Positions 16,525 to 25,927 of a stretch of DNA of 43,013 bases are shown here, in pieces (position 1 is the first letter of the stretch; each line of letters starts with the position of its first letter). Under the pieces are notes generated by a model. That model had not been told where the DNA came from. It did not search any database and worked only from the letters and a program-made list of their open reading frames with translations. Position numbers and translations under genes: made by a program. Origin of the DNA: an uncultured Pelagibacteraceae bacterium (GTDB lineage Bacteria > Pseudomonadota > Alphaproteobacteria > Pelagibacterales > Pelagibacteraceae); assembly GCA_902588965.1 (NCBI GenBank), contig CACIRD010000007.1, forward strand, positions 1-43,013, in the 5' to 3' direction.

Positions 16525-18382
16525 ACTTTTTTATAAAACTTAAACTACCACCAATAGTTATTAAAATTGTCGACAACCAAATCCAAATCATTAAAGGTTT
16601 TTCCTGATACCTTACATTTAAATAATCATTATCCTTAACTAAGTTTATTACTAGAAATCTATCTTTAAATAGGTTTGTTTTAATGTCTGCTTCACTCGTT
16701 ATTACCTCTGGCTGATCATAAATTCTAACCTCGGGCGTAAATAAGTGCTTATTGTTTATTTCAAAGTAACCGATTAAACTTTGATAATTTGAGGAAAAAC
16801 TACTCTCAATTTTTTTAAATTTAATAATATTTTCCTGAAAGTTTATTTCATCTCCAACTTTTAAATTCGTAATAATTTCTTTAGACAGAAAACTATTTAA
16901 AATTATACTTAAAATAAGCAAACTAAAACCAAAGTGTGAAATTGTTTGTGAAATATTTTTATACTCTTTTTTAATTAAATCTTTAAATGTAATAAAAAAC
17001 AAATAAAAACTTGCTGTCAACAATAGAGTTAACTTTAAAGTAACTTCATCAAATATTTTTAAAACTAAAAATGCAATTACCAAATTTATAAAAAGTAAGA
17101 TAGATAATCTAATAGGTATTTTGAATTTTTTAGCTTTTATCCATTTCAAGTTAGGTCCTATTGCCATAAATATCAAAAAAGGAATTAAAAAGGGAATTAT
17201 AAGCTTATTAAAAAAAGGAGGTCCAACAGAAATTTTTTCATTAGATAAAACCTCAAGGAAAATTGGATAAATTGTTCCTATCAACACAACTGATAAAAAA
17301 TACATTACAAACCAATTATTAATTAAAATTGAACTTTCTTTAGATAAAAAATTAAAATGATCTTTGTTAGAAATTATTTTATCTTGATATAAGAAGTAAA
17401 TAATTAAAGAACTAAATATTAAAAAAAATAAAAAAATTAATATATACACTCCTCTATCTGGATCATTTGCAAAGGTATGAACTGAATTTAAAATTCCAGA
17501 TCTGACTAAAAAAGTACCACAAACGCTTAAAGTAAATGAAACAATCGATAAAATTATTGTCCAAGAACCTAAAGAAGATCTTTTTTCTAAAACCAATGTG
17601 CAGTGTAATAAAGCAGTCAAACATAACCAAGGCATCAACGATATATTTTCAACAGGATCCCAAAACCAAAAACCTCCCCAGCCTAACTCATAATATGCCC
17701 AGATTGAACCTAATAAAATACCTAATGTTAAGAAAATCCAAGAAACAAAAATCCAATTTTTAATAAAACTGGCCCATTCTCTATTTACATTTAAACATAT
17801 CAATGAAGCTAAGGCTGATGAAAAAATTAGAGAAGTGCTCACATAACCTAAATAAAGTACTGGAGGATGAATAGCCAAAATTGGATCTTGCAATATTGGA
17901 TTTAAACCCAAGCCCTGATCTGGAGTTGGAATAACCTGATTAAAAGGGTTGGAAGTTTTTAATAAAAAAATTGAAAATCCAATTATAATTATTTCCTGAA
18001 ATACTATAGTAAATAACCTTTCTCTAATTGGTCTAGTATTTGATTTTAAAAAGTAAATAAAAACAAAAAAAGTTAATATCATTAACCATAAAATCAAACT
18101 TCCCTCATGATTGCCCCAGGTGCCACTTATTTTATATAATAAGGGTTTGTTTGTATGAGAGTTGTTAAAGACTGTAGTATTACTAAACTCTGAAATAACA
18201 AATAAAATAATTAATGATAAAAAGCTAATTAAAACTAAAAAAAATTGAAAAAAAAATAATTTATTTAAATTTCTAATACTCTCTTTTTTATTTTGAATTG
18301 AAAAAATTGATATTAAAAAAATGATCGCTGAGATTAAAAGTGAAAATAGCAAAGAGTAACTACCTATATAATTTAGTATCAA
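16514..18382 (-). CDS. ccmF: Haem lyase subunit CcmF
   Basis: Large multi-pass inner-membrane protein that attaches haem from CcmE to apocytochrome c together with CcmH. 622 residues, about 14-15 membrane segments, and the WWD haem-binding motif WGGFWFWDPVENISLMPWL around residues 235-253. The SGTWGNHEGSL and IHPPVLYLGYV segments are typical. Length is slightly below E. coli CcmF (about 647). One base separates it from ccmE. Confidence 0.97.
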   Translation of the reverse strand: MILNYIGSYSLLFSLLISAIIFLISIFSIQNKKESIRNLNKLFFFQFFLVLISFLSLIILFVISEFSNTTVFNNSHTNKPLLYKISGTWGNHEGSLILWLMILTFFVFIYFLKSNTRPIRERLFTIVFQEIIIIGFSIFLLKTSNPFNQVIPTPDQGLGLNPILQDPILAIHPPVLYLGYVSTSLIFSSALASLICLNVNREWASFIKNWIFVSWIFLTLGILLGSIWAYYELGWGGFWFWDPVENISLMPWLCLTALLHCTLVLEKRSSLGSWTIILSIVSFTLSVCGTFLVRSGILNSVHTFANDPDRGVYILIFLFFLIFSSLIIYFLYQDKIISNKDHFNFLSKESSILINNWFVMYFLSVVLIGTIYPIFLEVLSNEKISVGPPFFNKLIIPFLIPFLIFMAIGPNLKWIKAKKFKIPIRLSILLFINLVIAFLVLKIFDEVTLKLTLLLTASFYLFFITFKDLIKKEYKNISQTISHFGFSLLILSIILNSFLSKEIITNLKVGDEINFQENIIKFKKIESSFSSNYQSLIGYFEINNKHLFTPEVRIYDQPEVITSEADIKTNLFKDRFLVINLVKDNDYLNVRYQEKPLMIWIWLSTILITIGGSLSFIKKYEK

Positions 18383-18383
18383 T

Positions 18384-18803
18384 TTATTTTTCTCCTAATT
18401 TTTCTTTTATCTCGGGTGGCATATAATTTTCATCATGTTTTGCTAAAATTTTTTCTGCTTTAAAATAATTTTTATCTTTAAGAAAACCTTCAGCAACAAC
18501 TCCTTTATCTTCTTGAAATAAATTTGGAACCAATCCAGAATACGTTACGTTTATTTCATTTTTAAAATCTGTAATAATAAACGTAATTTTTTGGCTATTT
18601 ATTTTAACAGAATTATTTTTTACCATTCCACCTACACGAATTTTATCATATTTAATTTCATTTAAGTTTTTTACATCTGTTGGTGATAAAAAGTAAATTA
18701 CATTTTCTTCTAAGGATTTTAAAACTAAGAAAATAGTTAAAACTATGGAAGATAACAAAATAACTAAAAATAAAATCCTTAACTTAACTTTTTTACCGTA
18801 CAT
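18384..18803 (-). CDS. ccmE: Periplasmic haem chaperone CcmE
   Basis: Binds haem covalently through a histidine and passes it to CcmF/H. 139 residues: one N-terminal membrane helix, then an OB-fold with [13 protein letters not shown] and [21 protein letters not shown]. The haem-binding histidine is H123 in [11 protein letters not shown]. Confidence 0.96.
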   Translation of the reverse strand: MYGKKVKLRILFLVILLSSIVLTIFLVLKSLEENVIYFLSPTDVKNLNEIKYDKIRVGGMVKNNSVKINSQKITFIITDFKNEINVTYSGLVPNLFQEDKGVVAEGFLKDKNYFKAEKILAKHDENYMPPEIKEKLGEK

Positions 18804-18812
18804 AAGTTAAAG

Positions 18813-19046
18813 TTAAATTTTTGAAAGAGAACTCGCTGCTAATATTTCTTTATTAATTTTTTGAGTTTTAGCTACGATAGCTTTATCTGATGATAGTGCA
18901 CCAAATTTAGCTGAAAATTTATTTTGTTCTTTTACAAACTGGTATCTAATAACAAAATACAATCCAAAAAAACTTGCTAAAGTAAAAAGGAATGACAGAT
19001 GAACATATAATCCGTAACCATTCATGTTTAAAAAATTAATTATCAT
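18813..19046 (-). CDS. ccmD: Haem exporter protein CcmD
   Basis: Small membrane protein that helps release holo-CcmE from CcmABC. 77 residues with one membrane helix (about 15-35, LYVHLSFLFTLASFFGLYFV) and a charged tail; slightly longer than most CcmD. Assigned mostly from position between ccmC and ccmE plus the MNGYGLYVHLSF motif. Its start overlaps the ccmC stop by four bases. An internal Met at residue 8 (MNGYG) is an equally plausible start. Confidence 0.8.
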   Translation of the reverse strand: MIINFLNMNGYGLYVHLSFLFTLASFFGLYFVIRYQFVKEQNKFSAKFGALSSDKAIVAKTQKINKEILAASSLSKI

Positions 19047-19747
19047 AATCTATCTAACCCTTTATTTTTAATTTTTATCAGTTCTGTATTATATTTCATC
19101 AAAAAAATTAATAGAGAAAACAGGACAAATGCCGCAGTCATAATAGCTAAAGGTATTAACATTGATGAATGAATAGTAGTTTCTGACATTAAATTTACTG
19201 AGGCAGGCTGATGTAATGTAGACCACCAACTAACTGAAAATTTTACCACTGGAACATTTATTGCTCCCACTATAGCTATTAAAGAAGTAACTTTAATAAC
19301 ATAATTTTTATTTTCAAAAATTCTCCAGGCAATTATGTACATTAAATAAAATAAACATAATATTAACATTGATGTAACTCTAGCATCCCATGCCCACCAT
19401 GTTCCCCAAGTGGGTTTGCCCCATAATGATCCTGTAACTAAAGCTATAATATTGAAAACTAAACCTGCTGGAGCTAAACTTTTAGCTATTAAGAAGAAAT
19501 TTTTATTTTTAAAAATAAAAACCAAAAAAGATAAAAATGCAATAGTTGAAAATATACCTAAAGAAATCCATGCAGATGGCACATGAACATACATTATTCT
19601 TACTGAATCTCCTTGTAAATAATCTTGTGGTGATAAAATTAATGCTTCATATAAACCAATAAATAATGTTATTAAAAAAATTATTAAAACAATTTTTTGA
19701 CTCTTTATACTTAAATTAAATATTCTGTTTTGTTTAAAAAGTTTCAT
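19043..19747 (-). CDS. ccmC: Haem exporter/transfer protein CcmC
   Basis: Six-helix membrane protein of the WWD family that loads haem onto CcmE. 234 residues, WWD motif GKPTWGTWWAWDARVTSMLI at about residues 110-129, flanking histidines in VHVPSAW and LHQPASV. First gene of the ccmCDEFGH run. The ATP-binding and permease subunits CcmA and CcmB are not encoded in this window. Confidence 0.96.
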   Translation of the reverse strand: MKLFKQNRIFNLSIKSQKIVLIIFLITLFIGLYEALILSPQDYLQGDSVRIMYVHVPSAWISLGIFSTIAFLSFLVFIFKNKNFFLIAKSLAPAGLVFNIIALVTGSLWGKPTWGTWWAWDARVTSMLILCLFYLMYIIAWRIFENKNYVIKVTSLIAIVGAINVPVVKFSVSWWSTLHQPASVNLMSETTIHSSMLIPLAIMTAAFVLFSLLIFLMKYNTELIKIKNKGLDRL

Positions 19748-19799
19748 CTAATCAATTATATACACAAATAAATATTAATTATAAATGAGATAAAATTAG

Positions 19800-19859
19800 T
19801 CCTGACCAAGAATGTGAGGGAGATAATCTTAAGGGAAACGTTTACACTCTTGATCAGAA
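19800..19859 (-). ncRNA. Candidate structured RNA (long hairpin) between hspQ and ccmC
   Basis: On the minus strand 19859-19844 pairs with 19815-19800 in an uninterrupted 16-bp stem, with arms containing CTGATCAAGAGTGT and ACATTCTTGGTCAG. Three of the pairs are G-U; on the plus strand the same positions would be A-C mismatches, so the sequence appears selected as a minus-strand RNA. The 28-base loop has two C-rich tracts (TTTCCCTT and TCTCCCTC) and an AAACGTTT palindrome. It could be a cis element in the ccmC leader or a separate small RNA. It does not match tRNA, SRP RNA, tmRNA or riboswitch sequences that I can recognise. No U-run terminator follows. The rest of the gap (19748-19926) is AT-rich and featureless. 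Confidence 0.6.
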
Positions 19860-19926
19860 TATGGTAAATTTATAAAAAACTTATATGACGAAGATTTGAG
19901 CTAATTGTGTTTGAAAAATGTTGTTA

Positions 19927-20247
19927 TTAATTTGATTGCTTAAAGTAACTAGACCCCTTTTTGCCTGAAAAAATCTCGTTAATTAAGGGATGTTTTATTG
20001 GTTCTTCTGAGTCATCTGTTAATAAATTTTGCTCTGAAACATAGGCTTCATAAGTTACATCATCATTCTCAGCAAGTAGATGATAAAATGGCTGGTCTTT
20101 TCTCGGTCTAACATTTTTTGGTATAGACTGATACCATTCCTCTGAGTTATTAAATTGAAAATCAACATCATAAATAACACCTCGAAAATCAAAGTGTTTA
20201 TGTTTTACAACGTCACCTATTGAGAATTTAGCTTTTTGAATACTCAT
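19927..20247 (-). CDS. hspQ: Heat shock protein HspQ / YccV-like hemimethylated-DNA-binding family
   Basis: 106 residues with the YccV/HspQ pattern: FSIGDVVKHKHFDFRGVIYDVD, then EEWYQSIP, RPRKDQPFYHLLAEND and AYVSEQNLL. In E. coli HspQ is a specificity enhancer of Lon and was earlier described as binding hemimethylated oriC. The role here is inferred from family. It starts 80 bases from divergent yciB, so this gap should hold both promoters. Confidence 0.92.
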   Translation of the reverse strand: MSIQKAKFSIGDVVKHKHFDFRGVIYDVDFQFNNSEEWYQSIPKNVRPRKDQPFYHLLAENDDVTYEAYVSEQNLLTDDSEEPIKHPLINEIFSGKKGSSYFKQSN

Positions 20248-20327
20248 ATCTATTAATATATGATTATTTAAAATGAAAAATCAATAAAAAAAATATGAAT
20301 GTTTTAAGAATCTGTTAATATTATTTT

Positions 20328-20879
20328 GTGAATAAATCTTTTTATAAATTTGTCACAGATTTTGGGCCATTGTTAATTTTCTTCTATTTTTATTACAAAA
20401 ATGAAAAAAGTTTACAAATAGCTATTCCTCCTTTTATTATTGCTACATTAGTCGCACTATCAATTGTATGGTTTGTAGAGAAAAAAATCCCATTAGTTCC
20501 TTTAATTGGAGGTATTTTAATAACTTTATTTGGAGGATTAACAATTTATTTTGACAACCCAATATTTATCTACATTAAACCTACAATAATAAATATTTTG
20601 TTTGGTTTGGCTTTATTTTTAGGAAAATTCATTTCAAGGGAGCCAATTCTCAAAAAAATTCTTGGGAATGCTTTAAAGTTATCAGATGAAGGATGGAAAA
20701 TTTTAAACTATAGATGGATGTTTTTCTTTTTTGGTTTAGCAATTCTTAATGAAATTGTTTGGAGAACTCAAACAGAGGAATTTTGGGTAAATTTTAAAGT
20801 TTGGGGCATGCTGCCTATAACATTTATTTTTACTGCATTTCAGTTCAATATAATTAATAAATATAAAATTAATGAATAG
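20328..20879 (+). CDS. yciB: Inner membrane septation protein A (YciB/IspA family)
   Basis: 183 residues with five or more membrane segments; FVTDFGPLLIFFYFYY at the start, EKKIPLVPLIGGILITLFGGLTIYF and the late LNEIVWR motif are diagnostic. Implicated in septation and envelope maintenance in gammaproteobacteria. The start codon is GTG at 20328; there is no clear ribosome binding site. It overlaps the DUF2794 gene by 8 bases. Confidence 0.94.
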   Translation: MNKSFYKFVTDFGPLLIFFYFYYKNEKSLQIAIPPFIIATLVALSIVWFVEKKIPLVPLIGGILITLFGGLTIYFDNPIFIYIKPTIINILFGLALFLGKFISREPILKKILGNALKLSDEGWKILNYRWMFFFFGLAILNEIVWRTQTEEFWVNFKVWGMLPITFIFTAFQFNIINKYKINE

Positions 20880-21210
20880 AAATATTAAATTAGTAGTTAA
20901 TAATACTTTTTTTGAAAAAGATAAGAAACTTTTTTTTGATAAGAAAGAATTACAAATTATATTAAATTTATATGCTAAAAAAGTTTCTGAGGGATCTTGG
21001 AAGGACTATGGTTTAAATATTTCAAGTAAACAGGTTGGTTTTAGTGTTTTCAAAAATTCAACAGATAGTGCTGTGTATAAAATTTGTAAAAATTTTAAAC
21101 CCGTAAGTTATAACCTTAAATATTTAATTACCGATTCTAAAGGAAAAATATTAAAAAACTCTAATAGTCTTAAAAATCTTTTGAGTACTACAAACTGGAA
21201 AAAACTGTAA
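20872..21210 (+). CDS. DUF2794 domain protein
   Basis: 112 residues. The FFDKKELQIILNLYAKKVSEG...WKDYGL pattern, followed by VGFSVFKNSTDSAVYKI, matches the alphaproteobacteria-specific DUF2794 family of unknown function. No membrane segment or signal peptide is seen. It is translationally overlapped with yciB and convergent with the Bax-inhibitor gene. Confidence 0.85.
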   Translation: MNRNIKLVVNNTFFEKDKKLFFDKKELQIILNLYAKKVSEGSWKDYGLNISSKQVGFSVFKNSTDSAVYKICKNFKPVSYNLKYLITDSKGKILKNSNSLKNLLSTTNWKKL

Positions 21211-21214
21211 ACAA

Positions 21215-21970
21215 TTACCTTCTTTGGCCAAATAATCTTAGCAACATTATAAAAAGGTTTATAAAATCTAAGTAAAGTGTAAGTGCGCCCATAATTGCCT
21301 TTTTACCAATTATCTCTTTAGAGTCTGAGGCAGCATACATATTTTTAATTTTCTGAGTATCGTAAGCTGTTAGGCCAACAAAAATTAAAACTCCTAAAAT
21401 TGAAACAACAAAATACATCATCGCAGATTTGAGAAAAATATTTACTAATGAGGCGATTATAATTCCTATTAGTCCCATCATTAAAAAAGACCCAAGTTTT
21501 GTCAAATCTCTTTTTGTAGTGTAGCCATACAAACTCATCGCACCAAATGTAGCTGATGTTATAAAAAATACTCTAGCTACGCTTACGCCGGTATAAACTA
21601 ATAAAATCCATGAAAGAGATAAGCCCATCAAAGCTGCAAAAATCCAGAACACTGTTTGAGCTTTTTTTGAAGTCATTTTGTTAATTCCAAAACTCATATA
21701 AAAAACAATACCAAGTGGAGCCAACATTACTATCCACTTTAAACCTGAAAAAAATAAAGCATTTCCAATACTTGTAAATCCACTAATTGCACCACTCGAA
21801 TCTGTAATCACTGAAACTTTAAATGATAAAAGAGCAATTATACCAGTTAGCAAAACACCAGTAGCCATATAATTATAAACCTTGAGCATATAAGATCGAA
21901 GGCCTTCGTCCCATACAACAGCTTTTTTAGCAGTTGTAGCTTGAAAAAAATTTTGTCTATTAAAATCCAT
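21215..21970 (-). CDS. Bax inhibitor-1/YccA family membrane protein
   Basis: 251 residues, seven hydrophobic segments. The N-terminal LRSYMLKVYNYMATGVLLTGI, SLYGYTTKRDLTKLGSFLMMGLIG-type central part, VGLTAYDTQKIKNMY and the C-terminal LYLDFINLFIMLLRLFG are classical for the BI-1 (YccA/YbhL) family. Bacterial members act as pH-dependent calcium leak channels or FtsH modulators; the role here is not established. It is divergent from the aldo/keto reductase gene (63-base gap). Confidence 0.95.
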   Translation of the reverse strand: MDFNRQNFFQATTAKKAVVWDEGLRSYMLKVYNYMATGVLLTGIIALLSFKVSVITDSSGAISGFTSIGNALFFSGLKWIVMLAPLGIVFYMSFGINKMTSKKAQTVFWIFAALMGLSLSWILLVYTGVSVARVFFITSATFGAMSLYGYTTKRDLTKLGSFLMMGLIGIIIASLVNIFLKSAMMYFVVSILGVLIFVGLTAYDTQKIKNMYAASDSKEIIGKKAIMGALTLYLDFINLFIMLLRLFGQRR

Positions 21971-22033
21971 ATTTTATATATAGTAATTTTTTTTAAAATT
22001 TTCAAGGAATCAATTTATATTAATAAAACATTA

Positions 22034-23071
22034 ATGAACTATAAAAAATTAGGAAATACGGACCTAGATGTAAGCACAATATGTCTTGGGACAATGACAT
22101 GGGGTGAGCAAAATACTCAAGATGAGGGTTTTCATCAAATGGATTACGCACTGGATCAAGGAGTAAATTTTTGGGATACAGCTGAAATTTATTCTATACC
22201 ACCTAAAGAAGAAACATTTGGTCATACTGAAAAAATAATTGGCAATTGGTTTAACAAAACAAAAAAAAGGGAAAAGGTAATATTGGCTACAAAAGTTGCA
22301 GGACCAATGAGATCGTACGTTAGAGGAGGTGGAAATCAATACGGCATTAAAAATATTACTGAAGCAGTAGAAGGAAGTTTAAAAAGACTAAAAACTGATT
22401 ATATTGACTTATACCAATTACACTGGCCTGAAAGAAATACAAATATGTTTGGTAGACTTGGTTACGAACACAATGATGATGGAAATTGGAATAAATTTGA
22501 AGATATTTTGGAAAACTTACAAAAATTTATTAAAGAAGGCAAAATAAGATATATTGGGTTATCCAATGAGACCCCTTGGGGAACAAAAAAATTTCTAGAG
22601 ATATCAAAAGAAAAAAATCTACCAAGAATGATGTCTGTTCAAAACCCATATAATTTGCTCAATAGAACTTATGAGGTCGGCCTTGCGGAAGTTTCAATCA
22701 GAGATCAAATAGGTCTTCTTGCTTACTCTCCTTTAGCAATAGGCTATCTATCTGGGAAGTATAGAAATAATAATAAGCCAAAAAACTCTAGGCTTGCAGC
22801 AGATGGTAACTTTTGGACTAGATATAATAAGCCCAATACAGATAAGGCGGTTGAGGCTTATTATCAAATATCAAAAAATAACAATATAGATATGGCTCAA
22901 ATGTCATTAAAATTTTGTGAAATTCAACAATTTGTAACTAGTGTTATAATTGGCGCTACTAACATGGAGCAGTTGAAAAGTAATATAGAAAGTGTAAATG
23001 TAAAACTATCTGATAAAATTATAAATGAAATTAACGAGGTACAAAAAATATATCCAAATCCATGTCCATAA
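22034..23071 (+). CDS. Aldo/keto reductase (Tas-like)
   Basis: NAD(P)H-dependent reductase with a TIM-barrel fold. About 345 residues starting MNYKKLGNTDLDVSTICLGT. Catalytic tetrad regions are visible: NFWDTAEIYSIPP (Asp and Tyr), ATKVAGP (Lys) and YQLHWPERN (His). Cofactor-binding YSPLAIGYLSGKY and VIIGATNMEQL follow. Closest in pattern to E. coli Tas. I chose 22034 as start; the open frame reaches 21941, but that part would run into the BI-1 gene on the other strand. The gene overlaps the IalB-family gene by 10 bases. Confidence 0.94.
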   Translation: MNYKKLGNTDLDVSTICLGTMTWGEQNTQDEGFHQMDYALDQGVNFWDTAEIYSIPPKEETFGHTEKIIGNWFNKTKKREKVILATKVAGPMRSYVRGGGNQYGIKNITEAVEGSLKRLKTDYIDLYQLHWPERNTNMFGRLGYEHNDDGNWNKFEDILENLQKFIKEGKIRYIGLSNETPWGTKKFLEISKEKNLPRMMSVQNPYNLLNRTYEVGLAEVSIRDQIGLLAYSPLAIGYLSGKYRNNNKPKNSRLAADGNFWTRYNKPNTDKAVEAYYQISKNNNIDMAQMSLKFCEIQQFVTSVIIGATNMEQLKSNIESVNVKLSDKIINEINEVQKIYPNPCP

Positions 23072-23571
23072 TTAAAAAAATTTTTTTCTGTTTATTAATA
23101 TTTTGCAATTTATCTTTTAACTCTGTTGCTGAAGAAGTTAAAAAAATTGGCAAGTTCAAAGATTGGGAAGCGATGGTGCTAGTTAATAGTTCAGGTATTG
23201 TCTGTTTCGCACAATCAAAACCTGTTTTACAATCTCCCAAAAAAAATAAAAGGGACGCAAGATTATTTGTATCATTTAGACCAAGTGAAAAAATTTCTGA
23301 TGAAATAAGCATTACACCTGGTTATGATTTTAATAAGCAAAACTCTATCACTGCGAAGTCTGGAAAAAATAAGTATAATTTTGATATTGCTCAACAAAAA
23401 TTTGCTTGGATTGCAGATAATAAAATTGAAAAAAAAATGATTAGAACCATGAAAAAAGGATCTAGAATAATGATTTCAGGATATAACGCTTCTGGATCAC
23501 AAACTATAGATCATTACTCACTTTTGGGTTTTACCAAAGCTTATTCAGAGGCTAAAAAAAGCTGTAGTTAA
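23062..23571 (+). CDS. Invasion-associated locus B (IalB) family periplasmic protein
   Basis: 169 residues with an N-terminal signal peptide (cleavage probably after NSVAEE region, about residues 23-25). The mature part has the IalB-like pattern: [17 protein letters not shown], an [10 protein letters not shown] strand, and late RMMxKGSRIM-like [20 protein letters not shown] plus [11 protein letters not shown]. The family is widespread in free-living alphaproteobacteria and its function is unknown; the name comes from Bartonella. The start overlaps the upstream gene. Confidence 0.82.
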   Translation: MSIIKKIFFCLLIFCNLSFNSVAEEVKKIGKFKDWEAMVLVNSSGIVCFAQSKPVLQSPKKNKRDARLFVSFRPSEKISDEISITPGYDFNKQNSITAKSGKNKYNFDIAQQKFAWIADNKIEKKMIRTMKKGSRIMISGYNASGSQTIDHYSLLGFTKAYSEAKKSCS

Positions 23572-23575
23572 ATTA

Positions 23576-24766
23576 ATGAAACCAATAAAAAAAATTGTTT
23601 TAGCCTACTCGGGAGGGTTGGACACATCTATTATTTTAAAATGGCTACAACAAAATTATAAAGCAGAAATAATAGCGTATACTGCTGATATAGGACAAAA
23701 AATTGATAGAAAAAAAATATTTCAAAATGCAAAAAAGCTTGGAGTAAAAAAAATCATAATTAAAGATTTAAAAGATATTTTTGTAAAGAATTATGTTTAC
23801 CCAATGATTAGAGCGCATGCTGTTTACGAGGGTCATTATTTGCTTGGCACTTCTATAGCTAGGCCATTAATTGCGAAAGATCAAATTAGAGTTGCTAAGA
23901 AATATAAAGCTTATGCAGTATCTCATGGGTCTACTGGTAAGGGAAATGATCAAGTTAGATTTGAATTAGGATATCATTATTTTGGACCAAAAATAAAAAT
24001 AATAACTCCTTGGAGAATCTGGAAACTCAGATCAAGAACTGATTTAATTAATTATGCAAAAAAGTATGAAATACCAATTCCAAAAGATAAAAAGGGTGCT
24101 TCACCCTTTTCAGTTGATGATAATCTATTTCACACATCAACTGAGGGAAAAATTTTAGAAAATCCGAAAAATTCAGCACCTGAATTTATTTTTCAAAGAA
24201 CAGTATCGCCAGAAAAATCTCCCAACAAAGCTTCCTTCGTTACTATAGGATTTAAAAAAGGTGATCCAACAACTATTAATGGTAAAAAACTATCTCCTTC
24301 TAAACTTTTGGAAAAATTAAATTCAATTGCAGGAAGCAATGGAATTGGAAGGGTAGATTTAGTTGAAAATAGATTTATTGGTATAAAATCAAGAGGTGTT
24401 TACGAAACTCCTGGAGGTACCTTATTAATTAATGCTCATAGAGCAATCGAGTCTGTTACCTTGGATAAAGAAACCATGCATAAAAAGGATGAAATAATGC
24501 CGAAATACGCGGAACTAATTTATAATGGATATTGGTATTCAAAGGCAAGACTTAAGCTTCAAAAAATTATTGACTTAAAAAGAAGTAAAGTTAATGGAGT
24601 TGTTAAACTCAAACTATATAAAGGCAATGTTACAATTGTATCTAGAATAACTAAAAGTAATGCTTATTCGATGAAAAAAGTTTCGTTTGAAGAGAATAAA
24701 TCATTTAACAAATCTAGTGTAGAAAGATTTATTAACTTGCATAAAAAAAAATTAAGATCTTTTTAA
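23576..24766 (+). CDS. argG: Argininosuccinate synthase
   Basis: ATP-dependent joining of citrulline and aspartate, the penultimate step of arginine synthesis. 396 residues, family length. The ATP pyrophosphatase motif [15 protein letters not shown] is at about residues 10-24. [20 protein letters not shown] and [22 protein letters not shown] are diagnostic. It starts four bases after the IalB-family stop. No argH lies next to it. Confidence 0.98.
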   Translation: MKPIKKIVLAYSGGLDTSIILKWLQQNYKAEIIAYTADIGQKIDRKKIFQNAKKLGVKKIIIKDLKDIFVKNYVYPMIRAHAVYEGHYLLGTSIARPLIAKDQIRVAKKYKAYAVSHGSTGKGNDQVRFELGYHYFGPKIKIITPWRIWKLRSRTDLINYAKKYEIPIPKDKKGASPFSVDDNLFHTSTEGKILENPKNSAPEFIFQRTVSPEKSPNKASFVTIGFKKGDPTTINGKKLSPSKLLEKLNSIAGSNGIGRVDLVENRFIGIKSRGVYETPGGTLLINAHRAIESVTLDKETMHKKDEIMPKYAELIYNGYWYSKARLKLQKIIDLKRSKVNGVVKLKLYKGNVTIVSRITKSNAYSMKKVSFEENKSFNKSSVERFINLHKKKLRSF

Positions 24767-24785
24767 TACAATTTATATTTACAAA

Positions 24786-25631
24786 CTATTTTTGAGATCT
24801 TTTAAAACAATCAATAGTATTTTTCAATAAACACGCTATTGTCATAGGGCCTACTCCACCTGGAACAGGTGTCAATGCTTTTGCAACTTTAGAAACTTCA
24901 TCAAAATTAACATCTCCCACTATCCCTTTATCAGTTTTGTTAATACCAACATCAATAACTATTGCGTCTTTTTTAACCCAATCTCCTCTAACAAGTTCAG
25001 GTATACCAACTGCAGCAACAATAATATCTCCCTTTAGACACTCTTCTTTTAGATATTTTGTTTTTGAATGGGTAATCGTAACTGTACAATTTTCTTTTAA
25101 AAGAAGTTGAGTCATGGGCTTGCCATTTAAATTTGATCTTCCTATCACAACTGCTTTTTTCCCACTTAAGTTTGGTTCAATTTTTTTTATTAATAAGTAA
25201 CATCCAAGAGGGGTACATGGTACTGAACTATCATATCCCGAGGAAAGGTTTCCAACATTTTCAGGGTGAAATCCATCAACATCTTTGCTTGGTATAATTG
25301 TTTCTATTACTTTTTGCTTATCAATATGTTTTGGCAAAGGTAGCTGAACTAAAATCCCTGATACACTTTCATCATTATTTAATTCCTTTATTTTTTCTAA
25401 AATTGTTTTTTCATCAATTGTATGTGGGTATTTAATTATATCTGACTTTAAACCAACTTCGTTTGCTGACTTTTCTTTATTTTTTACATATATTTTACTT
25501 GGCGCAAGTTCTCCAATTAAAATTACAGTTAAACCTGGAACTTTTTTATATTTACTCTTTAATAATGAGACTTCTTTTTTTAATTCTTCTCTTAGTTCAG
25601 ATGCAATTTTTTTTCCGTCAATTAAAATCAT
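24786..25631 (-). CDS. folD: Bifunctional methylenetetrahydrofolate dehydrogenase/cyclohydrolase
   Basis: Interconverts 5,10-methylene-, methenyl- and 10-formyl-THF, supplying one-carbon units for purines (purH is also in this window). About 281 residues. Motifs: YVKNKEKSANEVG with the catalytic Lys, GILVQLPLPKH, VIGRSNLNGKPMTQLLL (NADP site), and TPVPGGVGPMTIACLL. The start at 25631 (MILIDGKKIASEL) fits the family; the frame extends to 25673 but overlaps the YggT gene. Confidence 0.97.
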   Translation of the reverse strand: MILIDGKKIASELREELKKEVSLLKSKYKKVPGLTVILIGELAPSKIYVKNKEKSANEVGLKSDIIKYPHTIDEKTILEKIKELNNDESVSGILVQLPLPKHIDKQKVIETIIPSKDVDGFHPENVGNLSSGYDSSVPCTPLGCYLLIKKIEPNLSGKKAVVIGRSNLNGKPMTQLLLKENCTVTITHSKTKYLKEECLKGDIIVAAVGIPELVRGDWVKKDAIVIDVGINKTDKGIVGDVNFDEVSKVAKALTPVPGGVGPMTIACLLKNTIDCFKRSQK

Positions 25632-25636
25632 AATAA

Positions 25637-25927
25637 TTAAAAAATTAATGGTGCTATGTAAAGCTTCATACACATTTCTACAAACCAGATCAACAAAAGA
25701 AGTATAATTGGTGAAATATCAAATGCGCCAAGACTAGGTAGAAATCTTCTAATTATTCTCAAAAATGGTTCTGTTATCCTATATGTAAAATCTAAAATTG
25801 AGTAAACAAATCTATTTGAAGTATTTAAAATATTAAAAGCTACTAGCCAGCTTATAACTACATTTGCAATAACTACATACGAATAAAGTTTTAGAATTTG
25901 TAAAGACAAATAAAAAATAGCAATCAT
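25637..25927 (-). CDS. YggT family membrane protein
   Basis: 96 residues with two membrane segments and the YggT signature: YVVIANVVISWLVAFNI, YRITEPFLRIIRRFLPSLGAFDISPIILLLLI. Function uncertain; family members are linked with osmotic or envelope processes and often neighbour proC or septation genes. It overlaps the mechanosensitive channel gene by four bases (ATGA), which suggests one transcript and possibly a common osmotic theme. Confidence 0.92.
   Translation of the reverse strand: MIAIFYLSLQILKLYSYVVIANVVISWLVAFNILNTSNRFVYSILDFTYRITEPFLRIIRRFLPSLGAFDISPIILLLLIWFVEMCMKLYIAPLIF

Noticed and set aside
19800..19859. Hairpin as 4.5S SRP RNA or 6S RNA
   Set aside because: It lacks the conserved GGAAGCAGCC-type SRP loop and the large asymmetric central bubble of 6S RNA.
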